A stretch of DNA of 64,000 nt from Nectonema munidae. Taxonomy: Eukaryota > Nematomorpha > Nectonematoida > Nectonematidae. Positions 1 through 10,000 of this stretch are shown here, piece by piece. The position numbers and the translations under genes are program-made. Position 1 is the stretch's first letter, and each line of letters starts with the position of its first letter. Under the pieces are notes generated by a model, which saw nothing but the letters and a program-made list of their open reading frames with translations, was not told the origin of the DNA and made no database searches. The stretch spans positions 310,001 to 374,000 of the forward strand of contig JAUIRK010000106.1 of assembly GCA_030549495.1 (NCBI GenBank). Direction: 5' to 3'.

Positions 1-468
1 TATTAAATAATAATAATAATCAAATTGAAACATGCAACCACCATTTCATATATCATTCGCAAAACATTATTGATACTGGTCGTGCTCAAATGAAAAAAAG
101 GCGATTCCAATCAAATTGCTCTGGCCGTTCAATATCGTTTATGCCTGGTTTTTACGAGTCGAGGCAACAGTGCTGCGATAAGGGCAGGGGGTGGGGGCCA
201 AAGGCTGAAGCCCATCCAATTTTTTCAACCCCCGTCGCATCCTTAACTTTATCTCCCAGCAAGAGCGCTAAAATTGAAAGCTATATTTATTTCGGCAAAT
301 ATGAATTAGAATTTCTAAAATGTATGACTCCTAATCTAAAATGAGTGTAAGCTCTTCCATGAAAGCTTCAAGAGAGTATTTTGAATTATAAAAAAAAAGT
401 TGTACTTCAGATGAGTTAAGGGGGGTGTTAGTAAATAATCCTTGTGCAATAGGAGTGATACTCTAGTA
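1..468. other. intergenic, no gene seen
   Basis: This stretch opens with a short TAA microsatellite. A G-rich patch near 185-235 is followed by a motif (GAAGCCC) that also follows the G-run near 19,710-19,730, so it may be a worn repeat end. The open frames here have no recognisable domain. Confidence 0.5.
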
Positions 469-775
469 CAGCGTTTTTCAAACTGTGGGTCCCGACTCTT
501 CACTGGGTCGCGTGAAAAATAAAATGGATCGCGACAAAAAAGAAAGGAAATCAAGAGAGAGCAAAGTGAAGAAAATCAAAAAGTATTAACATTTTATTCA
601 TACAAATAAGTGAAACAATGTGCAGATCATAAAACAAAATACCTATATAAATTGTCGGTGCTGAATAAATGAACGTAGTGATCAGAGTTTGTCTTTTTAC
701 ACGTAAGTATTATGGGTCGCGAGGCAAACTGTGCTTCTTGCTATGGGTCGCAGTAAAATAAGTTTGAAAAACGCT
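469..775. mobile_element. hAT-like non-autonomous element (MITE)
   Basis: The left end reads CAGCGTTTTTCAAACT and the right end is its near-perfect inverse (AGTTTGAAAAACGCT). The start CAGNG and the GGGTCGCG motifs just inside both ends are typical of hAT elements. The flanks share CTAGTA, but an exact 8-bp duplication cannot be placed. It has no coding capacity. Confidence 0.65.
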
Positions 776-785
776 CCTAGTAGAG

Positions 786-2486
786 CAGTGATTCTCAACC
801 TCTTTTACTCGTATGGTCATTTTGGAAATGAAACATTTGTTGTGGACCCATTATTTTTTATCGCTACTAATTATATTTTTAAGTGGTTTTATCTATCAAA
901 AAATTATAAGAATATGTTAGCTGTTCTTAATTACTATTTTTATTCGTTTACTCCATTCATTTTTATTTGTTAAAATTTTTAACTCTGTTTATCTATTAAA
1001 ATAAACTGGATTTCATAAAATCCAATTGTATGCTAAACATGTAAAAAGGCAAAACTTGATATATCAGGTTCCAATGAAGTCAATGACGATCTTAAATCTT
1101 CTCTATCAATGATATATTAAGGCCATTTCCCCTTTTTGAATGCGGATAAAACACGACTGAAAGCAAAATATACTAACTTTTCATATAAGGCCGCGTATTT
1201 TTGCAAAGGTGTTCTGTAGATGACTTTATGTGCATGTCTATGCGTGAGTGGGTGTTCCCGATTCGATTGATTTGATTTCGTACTTCTAAGTTTACTGAGA
1301 AGAAAATAAATCAAAATTTTCAAATTCATAAAAAGTAAAAGTTGCTTATTTAATATATTTAATTATCTACTAATTCTTTTAAAAAAAATTAAAACTTATT
1401 TATTATTTAAAAAAATAATAAATCATGGTTTTTAAATATGTATATAAAAAACTTTACCATTATTTCCATTTAAAACAACTTTATGTTCTGAATTGGGCCA
1501 AATTCCAAATTTAGAAAAAATTTCAAATCTAAAATTTATGGAAAAATGAAAAAAATAAACTTTGTAATATCTAAACAAAAAATATCTAAACATTTACTAA
1601 ACAAAAAAATTAGTTAAGTAAACTGAAAATAAATAAATATTTTAAAATTTTTTTTCGGTGAATTTACTTTCTGAGAAGGGGGTAGTGGAAAAATATTTTA
1701 TTTTTCTTATAAAATAAAAAAATTTTTTTTCTTTTCAACATGTGTTATATTTGATATTTTATATTTTATCAAAAAAAAAAATAAAAAAAAACAACTATTC
1801 ATATTAAAAAAAAAAAAAAAAAAAATTAAAAAAAATTAATATTAATTATTTATTGATTTTCCTTTATTTAAAAAAACGTATCAATATGTTGGTGAAAATG
1901 CTTTAGTTGTTTGCGTATCCTCCTACATTCTTCTTGAAGTTATGAATAATATCATCAAGAATATCGACTTGCAAGGTCACATCCTACAGTCTCAATAATT
2001 TCCACATAATTCCTAGTTAACACTGTTTTACTCCTAAGAAATGATCCAATCAATGAAAAGAATTCACTTAACAACTAATTGATTTTAATAAAGTGAAAAA
2101 AGTGAACATTTTTTTTCCAAAAAATATGCTGTTTAGTGTGAACGTTGAACTTGTTGCTTTGATGCTAAACTTGATATGTCAGGTTAACTTGAAATCAATG
2201 ACAATCTTAAATCTCCTCTATCAATAGCATTTGGTCAAAACGAGTGAACGCTTTAAAATTAATAATTTAAAATGTATTATATTTAATTGCATCAAACAGG
2301 ATTCAACAAGATATGAAGATGGGAAAGCAGTCACATATAACTGACATTTTTGCTATAATATATCTTTTTTTCAATTTCGGAACTTTTATTTTTTATATTT
2401 CCAAATTTGAAATATTCTTATATTGACCCGTCTAAAAATATCGCAGACCCCTAGGGGGTCCACACGGACCACGTGGAGAGACACTG
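786..2486. mobile_element. possible hAT-type element, ends only
   Basis: The left end CAGTGATTCTCAACC and the inverse of the right end, CAGTGTCTCTCCACG, are both of the hAT kind, and GTGGACC motifs lie inside both ends. I find no matching target duplication and no transposase, so the pairing of the ends is uncertain. The interior is AT-rich with poly-A/T tracts and a pair of direct repeats (1051-1111 and 2165-2227). Confidence 0.4.
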
Positions 2487-2527
2487 TTTAAGTGAGTAAA
2501 ATTTGATTCAAAAACGATAACAATAAT

Positions 2528-2533
2528 TTTATT
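2528..2533 (-). promoter_or_regulatory. polyadenylation signal of the LDLa/CUB gene
   Basis: AATAAA on the minus strand, about 105 bases after the stop codon of the receptor gene. The position suits a short 3' untranslated region. Confidence 0.5.
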
Positions 2534-2637
2534 CATCTTTAATTTAATTAAAAGGAAGTATACGAAGATTTGAAACCCATATATTATTAGTTTGTCCAAA
2601 AAGAGCAAAAATGTAATTAGTATAGGAAAAGAATATT

Positions 2638-4374
2638 TCAGCAACTTTCTGTCAGACGTTGAGGCTTTTGTGTGGGATCATCGGAAGAGAGCAAGATCAA
2701 AGGAACATCGATAGAGTTGACTTTTTTGCGGGATGGGCTCTTTCCAATTTCGCTCATCGAGAGTGTTTGGGAAGGAATTGAAGATTTAGAGAGGAAACTT
2801 TTTTTAGAAAGATTTTTATCCATGTCAGAGTGGTGGAAAAAGATGTTATCGTTTTTGATACTGGTTGTGGAATTTGAGAGGACAGAAGAATCGTTGAGAA
2901 GGGAGTGTTCGTGGGGATTTGGATGATTAGCGTTTGACGTTGTGATTGGACTTGAGGACATCGGGTTTATGTCGAATTTCAATTCTTTCAAGCCTTCGTC
3001 ATTCTCAGACTTTTCGACGTTGGAAAGCGTAAAGTTTCTGTCGTTGAAGGTGACAAATTCTCCATTTTGCAAACTGCAATTAGAGCCGAAGGACTGTGTC
3101 TGTAACAAATCAGCCTTACACGACACCCGTCTTTGAGACATCCTCGAGAGATTATTGGCTGTTGAGTTGAAGGAGGCGTTTTTCTCGTCACAGCAACTGT
3201 TGTGCTTGGAATTCGCATTGATCTTATTATAAATGTTGGTTTGATTGTTCATGCTACCTCGCTCCTCTTTCTCCACAAAAATGCTGTGTGGAACGAGCAT
3301 ACGTTTAATCATCTCACTCTGCGCTTGACACCCCCCTCGTTTGTGCTTCTTGTCACAGCTGCAGGAGGCGTTGCGCGTCAAGAAGCAGATGAGGACGAGG
3401 AGGAGAACGAAAAAAGCGGTGAAAGAAACGATCGCTACCAACTTGTACGGCTCACTCAAAATTGAATGGCTCTTCTTAAGCGCGTCCAAGGAGTGGAAGG
3501 ATATTTTGAAGCCTTTGTACATGCGAATGTTGGGGGTGTATCTGCCAGAGTAGAAGGAGATGGTTATGGCATTCGTGCTCGAGTAAAATGTTTCAAAAGC
3601 AGATGAATCCCCACACAACTCAATGTCTACAAACTTGTTCATCGTTTGCGAGCGAGATATGATTTTGACGAAGCCGTTCGAACATATCTCGCCCTTTTTC
3701 TCGGGCAAGTCAAATTCAAGAAAATTTATTTTGAGGATTTTATTCTTACTCGTTGTGATGAACCACTTGCAATTGAGAGAAGGAAAGTAGTCGTAGGGAT
3801 AGCCAGGTGAGGTGAAATTCCCAGATTCCTGTTCCAAGCGAAACTGACAATTTCCACAATTGACAGAAGCGAGCAATGCACAACTTTCAACCATGGAAAT
3901 CTGGCACTTTTGAACCGAAACAAAAGCTCCACTGCAGCTTATGTATGAAATGTAGTTTTTATGAGTAGTGTTGCTTTTCTCGTTGAAAACCGCCTTTATC
4001 CCAAGAAGAATATTTTGATTGGCTTGCTGACAAATCAAGTGACCGACATAGCTGTCAAAAGCGCTGAAGCACACCTGGTGGAAAGCGTCTTCATGTGGTA
4101 GAAAGAGTTGTACGTCCTTATACTCGCTGTTCTCTTCGGTTTTGGCGAAGTTGAGGCAGTGCTCATCGCTGAAGTCGTAGCAATCGTAGGAGTTGTCGCA
4201 CACTCGGGATGAAGGAACGCACTGATCCCCACTTTTGCACAGCCAGCTGTTCTCCGGACAAACCACTCGTTCCAACTCGCCCTCGCTCGAACCCTCTAGC
4301 AAAGCCTTCGTCAAGTTCATCACGAGTGAAAGGCCAAGTAAAAAAAGAGTTCTACAAAGCAGCAGCGTGAACAT
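2638..4374 (-). CDS. LDLa-SRCR-like-CUB single-pass membrane protein
   Basis: An open frame of 578 codons from ATG at 4374, with no intron. Residues 1-28 look like a signal peptide (MFTLLLCRTLFLLGLS). Residues 39-73 form an LDL-receptor class A repeat with six cysteines and the calcium-site ending DFSDEHC. Residues about 87-173 resemble a divergent SRCR domain (ICQQ, SCSG, VNCG landmarks). Residues about 173-295 form a CUB domain (GNFTSPGYP near its start). One membrane helix follows at about 311-333. The cytoplasmic tail of about 245 residues is rich in Ser, Asn and Lys and has no domain I know. The order suggests a cell-surface receptor or co-receptor; the ligand is unknown. The next in-frame codon upstream is TTG and a possible splice acceptor (CTTTGCAG) lies about 30 bases before the ATG, so a 5' untranslated exon is likely. 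I do not recognise an orthologue. Confidence 0.9.
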   Translation of the reverse strand: MFTLLLCRTLFLLGLSLVMNLTKALLEGSSEGELERVVCPENSWLCKSGDQCVPSSRVCDNSYDCYDFSDEHCLNFAKTEENSEYKDVQLFLPHEDAFHQVCFSAFDSYVGHLICQQANQNILLGIKAVFNEKSNTTHKNYISYISCSGAFVSVQKCQISMVESCALLASVNCGNCQFRLEQESGNFTSPGYPYDYFPSLNCKWFITTSKNKILKINFLEFDLPEKKGEICSNGFVKIISRSQTMNKFVDIELCGDSSAFETFYSSTNAITISFYSGRYTPNIRMYKGFKISFHSLDALKKSHSILSEPYKLVAIVSFTAFFVLLLVLICFLTRNASCSCDKKHKRGGCQAQSEMIKRMLVPHSIFVEKEERGSMNNQTNIYNKINANSKHNSCCDEKNASFNSTANNLSRMSQRRVSCKADLLQTQSFGSNCSLQNGEFVTFNDRNFTLSNVEKSENDEGLKELKFDINPMSSSPITTSNANHPNPHEHSLLNDSSVLSNSTTSIKNDNIFFHHSDMDKNLSKKSFLSKSSIPSQTLSMSEIGKSPSRKKVNSIDVPLILLSSDDPTQKPQRLTESC

Positions 4375-6162
4375 CAACTATAGTAATGCTTCTATCCTGT
4401 ACCTGCAAAGCAGTACAAAATAATCAAAGGAGCATTGCCATAGAATTACGCATTGTTGAGCGTTCTCACTTTCTTCCATGTCTCCCGGTTCTTTCATAAA
4501 TGGAAAAAGGCTTCAACCAATTAACTCAAAACTACGCTATTCTTCAAAGACTGTTGAATATCTTTAGGCACAGCGCTCCATATTGTAGGCAAGACTGAAC
4601 ACCTTCAGTCACTCTTTAATCCCGGTGAATTTCATCGTGTTATTCAAAAAGGTGTCCCTTCAAAAGCCTACAAATAATTTTTTCGAAATTGCCAGTTATT
4701 TAATTGAATTTTGATGCCGACTATAAAAAAAATTGTGTGTGATAAAAAGATCTCATAATAATTTTCTGTCGAAGCGGTGTTTATAAGAAACATGATTTAT
4801 ACTTAATTTTTAATCTGAGTTTCCATTCATTGTCGTGGTTGAATAAATATGAACTATGAATTAAAAAAGAAATAGTAAATAGTTTGCCAAAATTTAAAAT
4901 TAAAAAATTATACATGAAAATACAGATTGAAGTTTGAATCATTCTTTTTCGATTACCTTGCATCTGATAAGTATCAGAGAAATAGTATAAAATGGGAAAC
5001 TTGAACTTTCATGCCGATTTAGACTTAAATATAGCATTTAAATAAAGTTTATCATTAAAATGTGCTCAAAAATAATTCTTTTACACTTTGAAAATTTATT
5101 ACTCTCTGTGGATCGATATAGATTTCAGCATCATCCAAAATTATCTTTGATTTTTCCTTAAGATTGTGTTTTTTAAAAAATTCAGCTATATATATATGTA
5201 GTTTTAAATTGAAAAAATAGTTTAAATTATAAAAAGATATATTTTATCGTGTTTTTGTGTACAAAAAAATGATTTAGGTCTTCATATATGGTGAAATTCT
5301 AATGAAACTACAACACGAAGTCAAATCACTCCAAAAACTTTGTCTTTCCAGTGTTCATATGATAATGTCAGTGTTGATATATGAACAGTTTGCATGCAGT
5401 TTAAATGTTTCATTTAACCATTCCACTTATGGGAAAAAGAGACAAAAATATTCATTGATGTCCAACATAAAAAATATTTGTTAAGGAATTCCAATACTCA
5501 AATATACGTGTACATTGATTATATATTTATTAGTGATACCGCACATAAAATGGCATATTGCAATAAACACACATATAAATAAGGCAAACGAATTCTACAA
5601 AACTAAATGAAAAATTACCTTCATGTAAGTAAATGTCCTCTTTTAAGAAGCGAAGTGCACAATTGTGTATATGCATGTATATTTAAACCCTTATAATTCT
5701 CTTCTTGAATTCTGAGCTCAGAATCTTCTGAGAATTTTCTATCTGACAATTCATTTTTATGGGCTTAAAATTAAGAAGTAATGGGGTAGCGAGGAAAGCA
5801 TAACTTTTTTAAAAACAATTTAAAGTTAGAAAGGAATACGTTCAATGCGCATTATTTTGAGACAATAAAGAATTTTGCGCATACTAGTTAAATTTATTAA
5901 AATTTGGTGATTTAAAATATTTCAATTTTTACTCCGATGGCCCCATGGGCTTTATATAAAAGCGCTAAGTCAAATTGTGAAAAAGAAAGGGCATAAATTT
6001 GTTACCTTGCTTTCCTAGCGTCTACATGCAGGCTTTCAAATGACTATGATAAAGTCGCGTTAGATGAAAAAGTTGGGACACTTTAATCTCTCATTTAATC
6101 TTACTTGTCTCGATTTTTGTTTTTACTTTTTACTTGTTTTGTTTAATTATTATTTAATAAAG
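4375..6162. other. intergenic, no gene seen
   Basis: AT-rich sequence between the receptor gene and a SINE. It presumably includes the promoter of the receptor gene. I see no conserved coding frame or repeat structure. Confidence 0.5.
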
Positions 6163-6292
6163 GGACGTGAGTATGGTTGGTTAGATGCTGGATTCGATCC
6201 TACATCAAGCTTGCTTTCCTCATAGTTCGATACAAGCGGTGCAATTGTGCCTTTTCGATGAAAACATCCTACGGTACCATTACCATTATTTA
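6163..6292 (+). repeat. tRNA-derived SINE, internally deleted copy
   Basis: Shares with the copies at 49,810-49,968 (reverse) and 22,268-22,372 the body motif CATAGTTCGATACAAGCG followed by a GCAATTGTGCC block. The head has a Pol III A-box-like TGGTTGGTTAGATGCTGG. Compared with the 49.8-kb copy it lacks about 20 bases between two similar short motifs (GATTCGAT and GGTTCAAT), so the deletion may have arisen between them. The tail is (ACCATT)n. Confidence 0.75.
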
Positions 6293-6619
6293 GAGAACAC
6301 TTTGTATGCTGAAAAGAAGGACTTTACTTTGAAATGCCCGTAAAATTATAGGGATTATGATTACTAAGAAACCAAGGAAATTTCAAACGAAGAAGATTCT
6401 CTAATCGAAACGGAGTTTTTTAGATGCAAAGTTTAAACTTGAGTTTGTTAGATGGGATGAAGAGGGGATTATTGTCCAGAAGTGTAAGCTGGCATTTATC
6501 CACGTTGTAAATGTCCTGGAACCATATAATGTATTTATAGTATTCATATTTCAATTCCGTTAGATGAATTTTATTTTTTTTCCAAAATATTTCAACCAAA
6601 ATAAAAAAGCAGAAATAAC
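6293..6619. other. intergenic, no gene seen
   Basis: Between the SINE and the putative end of the STAT gene. No coding frame or repeat structure recognised. Confidence 0.4.
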
Positions 6620-6626
6620 AAATTTA
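6620..6626 (-). promoter_or_regulatory. candidate polyadenylation signal for STAT last exon b
   Basis: AATAAA on the minus strand about 180 bases beyond the stop codon of exon 13b. It supports that exon being a genuine terminal exon. Confidence 0.45.
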
Positions 6627-6803
6627 TTAAAAAACAAGTGTGTAAAATATATGACAAATAAAAGGAATAAAATAACTTTAAAAGTAAAATGTAACAATAA
6701 AAAAATATGAATATATGCATAAAAGAAAGTTAAAAAATTATAGCGTGGATGTAGTAACAGAGAAAAAATGGGAAAAAGCACCGAGAATGAATGAAGAGAT
6801 ATT

Positions 6804-7023
6804 TCAAATGTCAAAATTTTCAAAAGACTCTTTCGAAGACGCATTGTTGCTGCACTCGAAAGAGGGCGAGTCATTGAAATCGCCTAAACTTACGTTATTG
6901 AAGGAAGATCTCTGATGATTCCAAGAGGAAGGATCCAACTCGAGTGCCTGGATCACATCGATGTTGCCATCCGTCATATCAGGACACAAGGGAAATGAAG
7001 AACTGCTGAGCCAATCTTCATTG
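6804..7023 (-). CDS. STAT: STAT exon 13b, candidate alternative last exon
   Basis: The acceptor TTTGTTTCAG lies just before base 7023. One base completes a Ser codon, then 72 residues follow (NEDWLSSSSFPLCPD to the C-terminal SFENFDI) and a stop. The acceptor phase equals that of exon 13a. It is rich in Ser, Asn, Asp and aromatics, as a transactivation domain would be. It lies about 4.5 kb beyond exon 12, past the Penelope-like element. Membership in the STAT gene is inferred from strand, phase, composition and a polyadenylation signal, not from homology. Confidence 0.6.
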
Positions 7024-10000
7024 CTGAAACAAAGAATTTTTAGCTTTAACAAGGTTAAAATGGTAAACAAGTGTCTCAAAATAAAAATTGCACAACTTTA
7101 TACAAAGATATATAACACGAACATTTCAATAGAAACACAAACAAATTACTTCAAAAACCTAGTTGACAACTCTACTTTTATGAAAGCTATGTGTCACATC
7201 CATCAACTTCTGTTGAAGAAACTTGAAGAAAGAAATTCGAAACATGGTGCAAAAATATATCAACAGACACAACAAAGTATTTTTCCTGCGCAAACCAAAC
7301 TCGTTATAGATAAAAGTAAATGGGTCAAAAACCTTTCTTCAAAACCCCTTACAAAAGAAGAAATCACACTTTTAAGACTTGGTCCTGAATTTAATTTTGA
7401 ATACAACAGAATAGACTCAAAAAAAGTAATTCCTGTAATAGAGAAAACAATCTCCAACTATGACGAGAATGAAAAAAAAATATACGACTAGAAGTTGTCA
7501 ATTGCCTCCAAAAAACTTCACATAAGTGCACTAACCTTTTTTCATCCCAAAGAAAAACCCTCCTTAATCTCAAAAACGACAAAGAAAGAATTATCACAAC
7601 AGCAGACAAAGGTACTTGTTTTGTAATTTTAGACACGCCTACTTACTCAAACAAAATGGATAAACTCATCTCCGACACAAAGACTTATCAACTAGTAGAA
7701 CGAAAAAATGCAAACCCTTTAGCAACTTCACAACACATGCTCAACAAAGTAATTTATTCTTTATTATTACAAAATAAAATAAAATATTCCAACTACAAAA
7801 AACTCCATTCAAGTAACTCAGACTACCCAAACCTATACGGATTACCAAAAATTCACAAACCAGATACTCCTCTTAGACCAATTCTCAACTAAATAAACTC
7901 CCCGTTCTACGAAATAAGCAAATACCTTGCAAGTTTTTTGATACACGTCACGAATCGAAACTCTCTATCGGTAAAAAACAGTCAAGAATTCCTATTCAAA
8001 GCAAAAAACTACACACTTCAAGCAAACGATGTTATGGTAAGCTTTGATGTCGAATCTCTGTTTACTTCAATCCCGGTTGACCTATCTCTATCAGTTTTGA
8101 AAGAAAAATTAGAAAACATTGATTTACTGAAATATACAAAACTTACAATAGAAGACATCATTTCCCTTGTGACACTAATAACAAATAACAACTATTTTGT
8201 ATTCAACAATTAAATATAAAAACAAATCCATGGAACGTCAATGGGTAATTCTCTAAGTGGCATCATTGCAAACTTAGTACTAGAAAAACTTGAGGATGAT
8301 TTACACGTTAACTCAAAATTTCCTAATTTTTACACTCGTTCTGTTGACGACATATTCGCTATCATGAGCAAAGATGACATTGACCCATTTTTGGAAAAAC
8401 TTAATAATTGGAACCCTCACTTGAAATTCACCCATGAACCAGAAGTTGACAGGTCAATTCCTTTTTTAGATTGCCTAATTACACGTTTAAATTCCCAGCT
8501 CAAATTCAAAGTCTACTTCGAACCTACACACACTCATCGATATCTGGATTTTTTGTCTAAGCACCCTTACAATCATAAGATCTCAGTTGCATCAACTCTA
8601 TTCCGTCGTGCCTTAGAATACCCATCTACAGAAGAAGATAAAATAGAAGAAATATAAAAAAAAACTATACTCGAAGCCAACCACTTTCCTACAGATACCA
8701 TTGAACAATGTTTGACAAAATGTAGGAACAGCAAAAAACTACAATCTCAAACTATTGAAGAAGGGTATGTCAAAGATTTTTTCAACCTCTTATAAAACAA
8801 ATCAAAATACATTGTAATCCCCAATGACAACAAAGTGCAATTCAACTCGCTCAAGTCAATTCTGAAAAAACACAACATTAAAACTATAGCAAAGCCAAAA
8901 AATCAATTACACTCGCACTTTCCTCATAATTTCCTTGAAAAAAAGCTTGACCTAAACAAAACGAATGTCATATACAAAATCAACGGTGACTCCTGTTCAG
9001 CTACATACATTGGACAAACAACAGGACCACTCAAAGTAAGACTTAAAGAACACGAAAAAAACATCAAAAACTTTATACAACACCAAAAATGTCCTACTTC
9101 TTCATCCGAAATAATAGACCACATGCAACAAAATGAAAATCACAAGTTCATCACAAATGATTACATTATCCTATATCAAACAAATTCCAAACACCTTTCC
9201 TTCATGGAATCTTGGTTCTCTCATAAGCATCATAATTCAATCAACAAAAGACTTCCAATCCCACCTATTTATCTATCCTAACTATTTTTACACTATAATC
9301 CTAACCATTTTTACATAACAACATCAATGTGCTCTCATAAGCATAAAACACTAATATTATATCTTTTCCTTACAAATAATGCATGGACACCTTTTTACAG
9401 CCTGTATTGTCTTTCTAACTAAATGTTAGCATACACACAATACACATTCTCACAACGCAAACCAAAAAACCGATAGGCTATATGCTTTGGAACTCTACTA
9501 CACTTACAAACCACCTAGACATTCATTCTCTCTCTCTCACAAAAGTCATACCCACACGTTTTTAATGTTCTTGATGAAGATCTTTTGTAAGATCGAAATA
9601 TATCGAATTTTTGAAAAATTCTTTGTTCCAATAAATTTCTTATTAAAATTTGTCCTCTTTTACAAGTTAAAACTTCAGTGGAACAGTCTGTGCCGAATTT
9701 AACAAGGTGTTTAAAAATATTAACTTTTTCACTAAACCTGCTTCTGTTTCAGTAAGGAATAAGGTGCCAATTGATAAAAATTAATAGAAGCATATGATAT
9801 CGAAGTTAGAAAGTTTCGCGCTACTGAGATTGTATTCGCATTGTTATAGTTTGCATATCACTTTTAGAAAGGGGTGGATCCGTAATTTGTTTTAACGAGG
9901 GGTGGAACATTTTAAAATAAATTTTATGTTATTTATAAAGAACTATAAGAACGCATAGATGGTGGTGCAAATGAAGAAAAAATACTTTCTAAGTTTATAA

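Noticed and set aside
2672-3553. Plus-strand frames over the receptor gene
   Set aside because: Antisense shadows of the minus-strand LDLa/CUB coding region.
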